In this document: positions 1 through 5,157 of the stretch, piece by piece | How positions within the stretch are numbered: position 1 is the stretch's first letter | Layout: the number at the start of each line of letters is the position of its first letter | From: Alphaproteobacteria bacterium | Lineage (GTDB): Bacteria; Pseudomonadota; Alphaproteobacteria; Holosporales; Holosporaceae | DNA: 6,093 nt | Direction: 5' to 3' | Assembly: GCA_016870135.1 (NCBI GenBank) | Contig: VGCF01000045.1 | Span: 1 to 6,093 of the forward strand | Translations under genes and position numbers: made by a program | The notes under the pieces: generated by a model | What the model saw: the letters and a program-made list of their open reading frames with translations, nothing else | What the model was told of the DNA's origin: nothing | Database searches by the model: none

Positions 1-1002
1 CTGACATCAAAGGCCCAATCGGGTCCCAGAACGGGCGCAGACGATCAAGATACGCCTGGGGGCAAGCAGATTACCGATTTATCCAGGGACTTTACGAACG
101 CTCAGCCCCATCAGGTCACTTTTCTTGCCGATGAACACAGACGCCCATTGGGTAATACATCATTGATTACCTCTGCCGGTGCATGCTTTATTAAGCCCCA
201 GGATGCTCATCTTTTGCCTCCCCATACGGCGGCACTGATCACGCCCAGACCCTATCGATCGTTTGTACAAGTGTTACGATTTCTAGATGCCAAGCGCACA
301 CATTCCACCCCTTGCTCTATTCACCACAGCGCCCACATTCATGCCAGCGCCCAAATCGATCCCACATGCCACATTGGACCGGGGGTTATCATTGAACAAA
401 AGGTGATTGTGCAGGCACACGCACGCATCGGAGCATACACCCACATTGGTGAAAATGTCGTTATTGGGCATAACACCACCATTGAAAACCATGTCAGCAT
501 TGAACACAGCACCATTGGCGACCACGTTCATATTCAATCTGGTGCACGCATTGGTCATATTGGATTTGGATTTGTGATTGATGATCAGGGGTTTTTAGAA
601 ATCCCTCACCAGGGTAAAGTCATTTTGGGAAACCATGTTCACATTGGCGCCAATACCACCATTTCTCGAGGCAGTTTCACCAACACCTTGATCGGCAACC
701 ACACCCGTATCGATTCCTTGGTGCAAATTGCCCACAATGTTCATATTGGTCAGCACGTAGTCATTGCCTCTCAATGCGGTATTGCTGGCAGTTGTCACCT
801 AGGTGATGGTTGCGTTTTAGGCGGCCAAGTTGGATTGGCCAATGGGGTTGTTTTGGCTGCTGGTACCAAAATTGCAGCTAAAAGTGGCGTCATGCATTCT
901 ACACACACGGCGGAAACGCTGGCTGGTATTCCGGCTGTTCCTGCTCAACAATGGCGACGATCGGTGGTTTTACTGGCCAAATGGTGTAAAAAGAAAGGGT
1001 AA
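1..1002 (+). CDS. lpxD: UDP-3-O-acylglucosamine N-acyltransferase LpxD (5' end outside window)
   Basis: LpxD transfers a 3-hydroxyacyl chain from acyl-ACP to the 2-amino group of UDP-3-O-acylglucosamine, the third step of lipid A synthesis, in the cytoplasm. The frame is open from base 1 and gives 333 residues before TAA at 1000-1002. An internal TTG at 148 is not the start, because residues before it (ITDLSRDF, then QVTFLAD) already match the LpxD N-terminal uridine-binding domain. About 10-20 residues are probably missing. From roughly codon 105 the protein is a left-handed beta-helix of hexapeptide repeats (HIGPGV, RIGAYT, VIGHNT, TIGDHV). The family GFG motif is at codons 188-190, and QIAHNV carries the catalytic His at 733-735 (His239 in E. 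coli). The usual TIDRGA is TISRGS here, and the protein is unusually His-rich. It ends GIPAVPAQQWRR plus a short helix, normal for the family. fabZ and lpxA do not follow. Identity is secure; activity is inferred. Confidence 0.95.
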   Translation: MTSKAQSGPRTGADDQDTPGGKQITDLSRDFTNAQPHQVTFLADEHRRPLGNTSLITSAGACFIKPQDAHLLPPHTAALITPRPYRSFVQVLRFLDAKRTHSTPCSIHHSAHIHASAQIDPTCHIGPGVIIEQKVIVQAHARIGAYTHIGENVVIGHNTTIENHVSIEHSTIGDHVHIQSGARIGHIGFGFVIDDQGFLEIPHQGKVILGNHVHIGANTTISRGSFTNTLIGNHTRIDSLVQIAHNVHIGQHVVIASQCGIAGSCHLGDGCVLGGQVGLANGVVLAAGTKIAAKSGVMHSTHTAETLAGIPAVPAQQWRRSVVLLAKWCKKKG

Positions 1003-1108
1003 GGGACCAAGAACTGCGTCTGGAAAGACAGGGATTGCCACGATTCAATGAAACCTGTGGACGGGGTATGACGGTGTATCCTGTTGTCCATCTGTTATGA
1101 CCATAGGG

Positions 1109-1137
1109 AAAAAGGAGCACCCTCTAGGATAGGAGGG
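1109..1137 (-). terminator. possible weak intrinsic terminator
   Basis: On the minus strand CCCTC (from 1137) and GAGGG (to 1120) can pair around an 8-base loop, and a run of five T follows at 1113-1109. The T run lies six bases beyond the stem and the stem is only 5 bp, so this is a weak candidate for the end of secB transcription. Confidence 0.25.
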
Positions 1138-1176
1138 GGTAAGCTGTAACATTCACCCAAAAGCACTGTGCAGGAT

Positions 1177-1299
1177 TCAATCGCGATACACCAACGCCTT
1201 TTGTACGCTCAGCCAAGGGAAAGGGCACTTCTGACCGTTCGTTGTACAATCATCTAAAAAACGATCTGGCTGATTACAAAAACTAGGGACAGGGTACAC
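1177..1299 (-). CDS. possible small ORF or gene remnant after secB
   Basis: With a GTG start at 1299-1297 this frame gives 40 residues (begins VYPVPSFCNQPDRF, ends QKALVYRD) and stops at TGA 1179-1177. The frame is actually open from inside the 3' end of secB. It reads hydrophobic, Trp-rich residues (IAVWGPGTLAALAFWW) just after the secB stop, as if a signal or membrane segment preceded the GTG. No ATG, GTG or TTG lies upstream in frame; the only codon at the right place is an ATT at 1365-1363. Codons look coding-like and three Cys follow the hydrophobic part. Beyond the stop the same frame reads on through two more stops. I do not recognise a family. It could be a decayed small exported protein or chance. 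Confidence 0.2.
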   Translation of the reverse strand: MYPVPSFCNQPDRFLDDCTTNGQKCPFPWLSVQKALVYRD

Positions 1300-1364
1300 C
1301 CACAGCCCCGTCTTGCCCCACCAAAACGCCAGAGCTGCAAGAGTGCCTGGCCCCCAAACCGCAA

Positions 1365-1859
1365 TTACTCTTCTGATTGTGTGCCCGATCCAGCACCCTT
1401 TTCTGATTGTTCCTTCATTTTTTTCTGAAACATATCCATAAAATTAATGGGCTGCATATGAAATGGGGGTAATCCGCTGCTTTGCGTCAATGTGGTTACG
1501 ATATGGCGCACGCTGGGGAACAAAAAACGCGGGCATTCTACAAACAACACAACGGGAAGAATAGAGTCTGTGACCTGTGAGACACAAAACAGCCCCTCGT
1601 AATCCAAGTCAATAGAAAAATTTGGACTTTTTCCTGCACCAACCTGAATACGAACCTGCAATACAATGCGATAGGTGTCATTTCCGGCTGCGTGTGCATT
1701 CACGTTCATCGACAATTGCGTGTCTGCTTCGCCATTAGAATCCCGCAGCAAGGTCAAGAGATCTGGGTTTTTAATGCGCAAATTGGAAATATATTCCGCA
1801 TCTACACGAATAGACGGAACAGGCGCGCTGTTTGCAGCTGGTTTATCAAAAATAGCCAT
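1365..1859 (-). CDS. secB: protein-export chaperone SecB
   Basis: SecB is a cytoplasmic homotetrameric chaperone that holds precursor proteins unfolded and passes them to SecA at the SecYEG translocon. The 164-residue product is close to the family length (155 in E. coli). Visible family landmarks are the N-terminal strand IRVDAEYISNLRIKNP (residues 17-32), the strand pair around residues 50-90, CPRFLFPSVR (109-118) and the signature GLPPFHMQPINF (129-140). The C-terminal tail is Ser/Glu/Gly-rich and non-conserved, as is usual. The start is ATG at 1859-1857; no strong Shine-Dalgarno precedes it. The gene is monocistronic in this window, with its own promoter and converging on lpxD. Its client load here could include the exported proteins at 2220 and 4107, which is inference. 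Confidence 0.96.
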   Translation of the reverse strand: MAIFDKPAANSAPVPSIRVDAEYISNLRIKNPDLLTLLRDSNGEADTQLSMNVNAHAAGNDTYRIVLQVRIQVGAGKSPNFSIDLDYEGLFCVSQVTDSILPVVLFVECPRFLFPSVRHIVTTLTQSSGLPPFHMQPINFMDMFQKKMKEQSEKGAGSGTQSEE

Positions 1860-1871
1860 AAGATATATGCG

Positions 1872-1897
1872 GTTAAGAACAACTTAACAGCATTATA
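1872..1897 (-). promoter_or_regulatory. secB promoter -10 and symmetric hairpin at the transcript start
   Basis: A perfect TATAAT lies on the minus strand at 1897-1892; no convincing -35 is seen 16-18 bases further up. The predicted start of transcription is near 1885. A perfect inverted repeat, GTTAAG-5 bases-CTTAAC (1872-1888), overlaps that point. It could be an operator or a 5' leader hairpin; the sequence does not decide. Confidence 0.5.
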
Positions 1898-1948
1898 GAC
1901 CATTTGTTCTGATTAGAATATGGGTGGGGTGCGCGCCACATAACGAAG

Positions 1949-1976
1949 CATTCACGGACTTGATCCGGTGTTCCTT
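1949..1976. repeat. degenerate REP-like palindrome (GGACTTGATCCGG type)
   Basis: CACGGA-CTTGA-TCCGGTG at 1953-1970 forms an imperfect stem: CAC/GTG and GGA/TCC pairs, with one extra G on the right arm, and TTCC following. The core GGACTTGATCCGG matches the dispersed palindromic repeat I know from many alphaproteobacterial intergenic regions. Only one copy is in this window, so its repeat status rests on recognition of the core, not on copies seen here. Confidence 0.45.
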
Positions 1977-2143
1977 AAGCCTGATCATGGCCACCAACCA
2001 TTCCATGGGGATTGCAACTAGATGCTTGTTGTCCGATTTATTTTTCAAAATATTTTTATAAAAAAGCCAATATTAACAGTAAATTACAGTTGTTTCCATT
2101 TTTTTTGAATATATTTCGGCGCTTTTCAAAGTCTTTTGTTGTG
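1977..2143. other. gene-free AT-rich stretch upstream of the pseudogene
   Basis: No open frame of note occurs here. Composition changes sharply at about 2037 from mixed sequence to very AT-rich sequence with T and A runs, and that bias continues through the broken gene downstream. The change marks a plausible left border of an acquired segment, but no target-site duplication or element end is visible. Confidence 0.4.
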
Positions 2144-2173
2144 TTGTGATTACAACTTTTCCTTTAATATAAA
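2143..2173 (+). promoter_or_regulatory. candidate promoter with overlapping inverted repeat
   Basis: TTGTGA (2144-2149) and TATAAA (2168-2173) are spaced by 18 bases and could be -35 and -10 boxes for the gene starting at 2220. The inverted repeat GTTGT-GATT-ACAAC (2143-2156) covers the -35 box, as a repressor site would. In such AT-rich DNA chance matches are easy. A TATAAT at 2205-2210 is too close to the start codon to serve with the ribosome site. Confidence 0.3.
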
Positions 2174-2219
2174 AATCGTTAAAATTAATTAGAATAGGAA
2201 GCTTTATAATGAGGTGTTT

Positions 2220-3248
2220 TTGCAAAAAATATATTTTTTAATTATTTTTTCAATATGCTCTGTTCATGCCGTAGATCAAAGTAAGAGCGAGGTAATACCA
2301 GCGTTTTAAAAAAACGCACCCACATCGAATCAAGCAAGGAAAGGAGATTGAATTCGAACCTAGAAATAAAATTATTTTTATTTGAAAAGAAAAAAGATGA
2401 AAAAGGAATTGAATCAAGAGTTTTTGTCGATATAGCCAGCAACAGTCCGAATAACAGCAGTTTAAATACAATAAATGAAGTTTTGATACGTGTCTCGGAA
2501 AAAGATTGGATGTATAGAAATAAAATAGTCATTCAAGCTAAAAGTATTCTTGTTGTAAAAACAGGATCCAACGGAAACAGCACACACACCGTTTGTCAAA
2601 CAGACGACTGTCGTTTTGACTATGAAAATTCTGCAGAAACAGAGTATTGTGCAACGGTTCAATTGTATGGGCACCCTATAACAAACAACGCTGATGTGCA
2701 GCACATTAAATTTTGTAACCATAGAATAAGTCATACAAAATATGCAGAGGACCAACCAATAAATCACCATTCTGGCGTTGCAAATTCTGAAAAAAAAGAA
2801 AAAAGTGAATGCCATTCATTGATTCTAATACCCGAGAACAATTTCGATTGATTTGAAAAAACCTCCTAGTCCAAAAATTAAAAAACGTAGAGCAAAAAAG
2901 AGCACAAATCAATACAGTAAATCAAAAGACAATCCGCATGAATGCAATGACCTTAAAAAAGACAAACCTAGTACTGAATTAAATGCTGAATCAAAAATCA
3001 CAATGTTTGAAAATAAAGATTTCAAAGACCATAAATCAAGCAATGAATTTTTTAAACATACACAGTAAGAGGCCATTAAAAATACTGTCGTGAAAAAATT
3101 TCAAAGTTTTTATGGAAAAATAAGCTGCAAGGAAGGTAAAGAGGGCCGAATGGACCGTCCTAATGTTAACTTGGACAAATCAGGAAAAACAGAAAAAAAT
3201 CAAAAAGTGATCCGCCCCTCAATGGGGATTGAAGTCAAAAAAAATTGA
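2220..3248 (+). pseudogene. decayed gene for an exported Lys/Asn/Ser-rich, Cys-containing protein
   Basis: A TTG at 2220, three bases after GAGGTG (2211-2216), starts a textbook signal peptide, MQKIYFLIIFSICSVHA, cut before VD. The frame stops at TAA 2307-2309, right at a run of four T and seven A. The frame one base back is open 2285-2851 and continues with a hydrophilic protein containing VCQTDDC and further single Cys. It ends at TGA 2849-2851. The first frame is open again from 2829, so a one-base change near GATTGATT rejoins it into a very basic stretch (KPPSPKIKKRRAKK). An in-frame TAA at 3066-3068 interrupts it, and the reading continues as good protein to TGA 3246-3248. The ancestral product would be about 340 residues. 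I recognise no domain. AT-rich codons differ from neighbouring genes, suggesting transfer or a fast-evolving secreted effector. The pieces could still be expressed as short products. Confidence 0.6.
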
Positions 3249-3299
3249 ATAGAGCACAAAAAACGTAATGGAAAAAAAAGGCATTATGTTGCAATGTGT

Positions 3300-3341
3300 C
3301 AAAAAACAAAACAGGGTTAGGACCAAACAGATCATAACCCT
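3300..3341 (-). terminator. intrinsic terminator of rpsP
   Basis: Read on the minus strand, AGGGTTA (from 3341) pairs perfectly with TAACCCT (to 3313). The interior can extend the stem through GATC/GGTC with one mismatch and one wobble. GTTTTGTTTTTTG follows directly. It lies 16 bases past the rpsP stop codon, so rpsP transcription ends here. Confidence 0.85.
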
Positions 3342-3357
3342 AACAAAAAGCGCAAGC

Positions 3358-3645
3358 TCAAGCGACAGGTTTTTTAGAACCACTGCGGGGTTTTGGTGCC
3401 AAAATAGCAGCCCTTTCAAGAAATGTGCGCACGCGATCGGTGGGTTGAGCCCCGCAAGACAGCCAATACCGAATACGCTCTTCTTTTAACTGAATGCGTG
3501 ACGGATCATCTTTTGACAAAAGGGGATTATATGTGCCCAATTTTTCCTTTCCTGTTTCTCTGGGGCAACGGGCATCAGCAGCCATAATCCAGTAAAAGGG
3601 GCGCTTTTTTGCACCATGACGAGCCAAACGTAATTTAAAAGCCAT
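3358..3645 (-). CDS. rpsP: 30S ribosomal protein S16
   Basis: S16 is a primary-to-secondary binding protein of the 30S subunit needed for assembly of the 16S 5' domain. The 95-residue product begins MAFKLRLARHGAKKRPFYWIM, the family N-terminus. It continues with ADARCPRETGKEKLGTYNPLL (23-43), where bacterial S16 has the ADSRSPRDGR...LGTYNP motif, and then RIRYWLSCGAQPTDRVRTFL (57-76), matching the conserved YWL..GAQPTD helix. The C-terminal tail is short and basic. ATG at 3645-3643 is the only sensible start; only a weak AAAG precedes it. In many bacteria rpsP leads rimM-trmD-rplS, but here a strong terminator follows at once, so the gene is monocistronic. Confidence 0.97.
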   Translation of the reverse strand: MAFKLRLARHGAKKRPFYWIMAADARCPRETGKEKLGTYNPLLSKDDPSRIQLKEERIRYWLSCGAQPTDRVRTFLERAAILAPKPRSGSKKPVA

Positions 3646-3679
3646 CTTTAATTTGCGGTATAAAATTCAATGCCCTTTT

Positions 3680-3708
3680 AGGATAAACGATTTTACACCT
3701 TTTGAAAA
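3680..3708 (-). promoter_or_regulatory. candidate rpsP promoter
   Basis: On the minus strand TTTTCA (3708-3703) and TATCCT (3685-3680) are 17 bases apart, each matching four of six consensus bases. This would leave a leader of about 30 bases before the rpsP ATG. A separate TATACT at 3715-3710 has no matching -35. The placement between the tRNA terminator and rpsP supports a promoter here, but the exact boxes are uncertain. Confidence 0.35.
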
Positions 3709-3735
3709 GAGTATAGCGTCGAAAAAACACTCTGG

Positions 3736-3771
3736 GGAAGAAAACAGGGCAGAAAAATGAAAAACTGCCCT
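3736..3771 (-). terminator. intrinsic terminator after tRNA-Asn
   Basis: AGGGCAG and CTGCCCT (3771-3765 and 3752-3746 on the minus strand) form a perfect 7-bp stem around a T-rich 12-base loop, followed by GTTTTCTT. It lies about 40 bases beyond the tRNA 3' end and separates the tRNA transcript from rpsP. Confidence 0.75.
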
Positions 3772-3811
3772 AGAAGGAGACCATCTGTTGATAAAACAAA
3801 AAGCATAATGA

Positions 3812-3886
3812 TGGCTCCCCGGGCCGGATTCGAACCAGCGACCAAGTGGTTAACAGCCACTTGCTCTACCACTGAGCTACCGAGGA
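3812..3886 (-). tRNA. tRNA-Asn (anticodon GTT)
   Basis: On the minus strand the cloverleaf is complete. The acceptor stem TCCTCGG pairs with CCGGGGA (one G-U). The D arm is GCTCAGTGGTAGAGC. The anticodon stem AGTGG/CCACT carries the loop CTGTTAA, so the anticodon is GTT (Asn, reading AAC and AAU). The T arm is GCTGG-TTCGAAT-CCGGC with one G-U pair. The discriminator base is G and CCA is encoded (3814-3812). Total length is 75 bases with CCA. A terminator follows, so the tRNA is transcribed as a single gene. Confidence 0.97.
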
Positions 3887-3944
3887 ACATCCATTTCATC
3901 CTATCACAAAGAGAACAGCAAAGCTAGTAGGTTTATCCAAAAAA

Positions 3945-3969
3945 CATGATTTTTCACATGATTTTTTCA
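3945..3969. repeat. short tandem direct repeat upstream of tRNA-Asn
   Basis: CATGATTTTTCA (3945-3956) is followed immediately by CATGATTTTTTCA (3957-3969), identical but for one T. It lies about 60-80 bases upstream of the tRNA on its transcribed side. It may be a slipped duplication or a paired protein site; nothing else supports a role. Confidence 0.5.
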
Positions 3970-4106
3970 CCCTTTGTAATTCAAAACGGTCCCTTGCCCA
4001 AGAAAAAGCCGTCCATCAATGCCGCATCCTGAACAGACGCCCGCCCATTGACTGCAAAAATGCACCACGCTGCGCCCCCTTACCATCATCACGAATCCTA
4101 ATCCTG

Positions 4107-4988
4107 TTACACATCATCGGAATCATCAGCATCATCAGTGGATCGATCATCAGCATCATTAGTGGATTTTTTACCGTCCCATGGATTGTTTTTTGCCTCC
4201 TCCCAATCGCTGCTTGTATCAATACTGTCGCCATCAATCTGAAAATCGTGCACCCTGAACCCATCCAAATCATCATCCAGGCTGTAATCAACTTCCAACT
4301 CTTGGTGAAGGGAATCCCCCTCCTCATAATCATCTCCTGCATCAGAATCGTACCCGTAATCCTCTAACAGACTGATCTTCTTTTTTGACTTTTTTCTCGA
4401 ACTCTTTTTATCCGTATCCTCACCGACATCCTTCTTTGTAATGGGTTCCCCTTTTTGAGCCTTTTTTACCACACCTTCCAGAAAGTTCCTGACATTTTTA
4501 ACCTTCTTGGCGTTGCCCTTAGACAAAATACTCATAAACTCTTTGTCCAAATCAAGAACGCCGCTCGCTGTGGTCTGTTGTTTAATGATGGCCTTGTATT
4601 TTTCATCCACGTCTTTCCACCAGCGCAAACTATCCAGGGCTTCTTTTAAAAACTGAGGACGATTTTTTTCAGAAACCTTGGAAAGACCAGATTGATAAGC
4701 CTTTTCAGCCTTTTCCTTTTGGGCATCTGGCATGCGTGAGAACAAATCCTTAATGACCTCGGGCAGTTCTGTATTTTTTTGCTTTTGCTGCTCCATGTGA
4801 TCTGGTTGTTTCTGCTGGTCTTGACTGGCCGAGTCCGGAAGAGAGGATTGGGATAGATCTTGCTTGAACACAAGATCCGACGCGGGTGCCAGATTATCCT
4901 GCGACACCTCACCCTCTGCCTTTATACACGATCCCGAAAGAGCAATCAACGCGGCAAAAACAAAGTAATACTTCATAAACCAATCCAT
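4107..4988 (-). CDS. exported charge-segregated low-complexity protein, function unknown
   Basis: Unrecognised 293-residue protein. Residues 5-24 (MKYYFVFAALIALSGSCIKA) form a Sec signal peptide, probably cut after IKA. SGSC resembles a lipobox but lacks Leu at -3, so a lipoprotein is less likely. Residues 30-72 are rich in Gln, Ser and Asp. Residues 73-190 are amphipathic, Lys-rich and probably helical (FSRMPDAQKEKAEKAYQ, LRWWKDVDEKYKAI). KKSSRKKSKKK at 194-204 is strongly basic. Residues 209-293 hold about 33 Asp/Glu against 5 Lys/Arg, ending in an 8-residue repeat (STNDADDR, STDDADDS). AGGAA abuts the first ATG (4988-4986), which is too close. A second ATG at 4976-4974, 12 bases beyond AGGAA, gives a neater signal peptide and may be the true start. 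It stands alone, divergent from mreB. It might be an envelope or secreted protein, possibly an effector; function is not shown. Confidence 0.75.
   Translation of the reverse strand: MDWFMKYYFVFAALIALSGSCIKAEGEVSQDNLAPASDLVFKQDLSQSSLPDSASQDQQKQPDHMEQQKQKNTELPEVIKDLFSRMPDAQKEKAEKAYQSGLSKVSEKNRPQFLKEALDSLRWWKDVDEKYKAIIKQQTTASGVLDLDKEFMSILSKGNAKKVKNVRNFLEGVVKKAQKGEPITKKDVGEDTDKKSSRKKSKKKISLLEDYGYDSDAGDDYEEGDSLHQELEVDYSLDDDLDGFRVHDFQIDGDSIDTSSDWEEAKNNPWDGKKSTNDADDRSTDDADDSDDV
4122..4169. repeat. two-copy 24-bp tandem repeat in the 3' end of the acidic protein gene
   Basis: Units 4122-4145 and 4146-4169 share ATCATCAGCATCAT-AGTGGAT with few differences and encode the Asp-rich octapeptides at the C-terminus. 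The unit is a multiple of three, so copy-number change would lengthen or shorten the acidic tail without breaking the frame. Confidence 0.7.
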
Positions 4989-5003
4989 TTCCTATTGTGT
5001 TTT

Positions 5004-5042
5004 AAACATGATAGTCATCAAATCATAAAAAAACATGATAGT
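5004..5042. repeat. paired AAACATGATAGT direct repeats in the divergent promoter region
   Basis: Identical 12-mers occur at 5004-5015 and 5031-5042, 27 bases start to start. They lie just upstream of the minus-strand exported protein gene and about 120 bases before mreB. On the minus strand each holds ACTATCATG, so TATCAT could also act as a -10. The repeat may be a pair of regulator half-sites; the 27-base spacing is not an exact whole number of helical turns. Confidence 0.45.
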
Positions 5043-5095
5043 ATTGGACGCGCAAAACACAACGGCATTCTGACAAAAAGCCCCCAGTCTCTGTT

Positions 5096-5125
5096 TTTTC
5101 AAAAACAAAAAAATCGTGCTAGTAT
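5096..5125 (+). promoter_or_regulatory. candidate mreB promoter, extended -10
   Basis: TTTTCA (5096-5101), an 18-base spacer and TGCTAGTAT (5117-5125) form an extended -10 promoter for mreB, with transcription starting near 5132. That leaves a leader of about 25 bases before the TTG start, consistent with the weak ribosome site there. Confidence 0.45.
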
Positions 5126-5157
5126 ACAGATACCGTTCACCAAAATAGACCCACGTT

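Larger units (their letters stand above)
1003..1364. other. convergent intergenic spacer, no recognisable gene
   Basis: This spacer separates the converging lpxD and secB genes. I found no fabZ or lpxA remnant on the plus strand, where all frames are short. On the minus strand one frame reads in a protein-like way (separate entry). I compared it by eye with tmRNA, RNase P, SRP and 6S RNA landmarks and saw none of them. Confidence 0.5.

Noticed and set aside
148..1002. lpxD starting at TTG 148
   Set aside because: The frame is open to base 1 and the upstream residues match the LpxD N-terminal domain, so the gene is cut by the window edge.
899..1120. Minus-strand frame of 73 codons across the lpxD end
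   Set aside because: It overlaps the clearly coding lpxD end and resembles no protein family.
2205..2210. TATAAT as -10 box of the broken gene
   Set aside because: It would start transcription within a few bases of the TTG and exclude the GAGGTG ribosome site.
2348..2851. An independent gene starting at TTG 2348
   Set aside because: The AGGAG-like sequence is only one base from the TTG, there is no promoter between it and the signal peptide, and the frame is open further upstream to 2285, favouring a continuation of the broken gene.
2004..3232. ATGGGGATTG copies flanking the broken gene, as insertion repeats or CRISPR-like ends
   Set aside because: Only ten bases match, such repeats are expected by chance several times in 6 kb, and no array or element ends accompany them.
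3900..4106. Terminator for the exported protein gene
   Set aside because: Only short stems such as TGCA-AAAA-TGCA were found and none has a T run on the minus strand.
4016..4342. 108-residue minus-strand frame
   Set aside because: It is a shadow of the exported protein gene in another frame; the Met/Ile-rich sequence comes from the repeated GAT codons.
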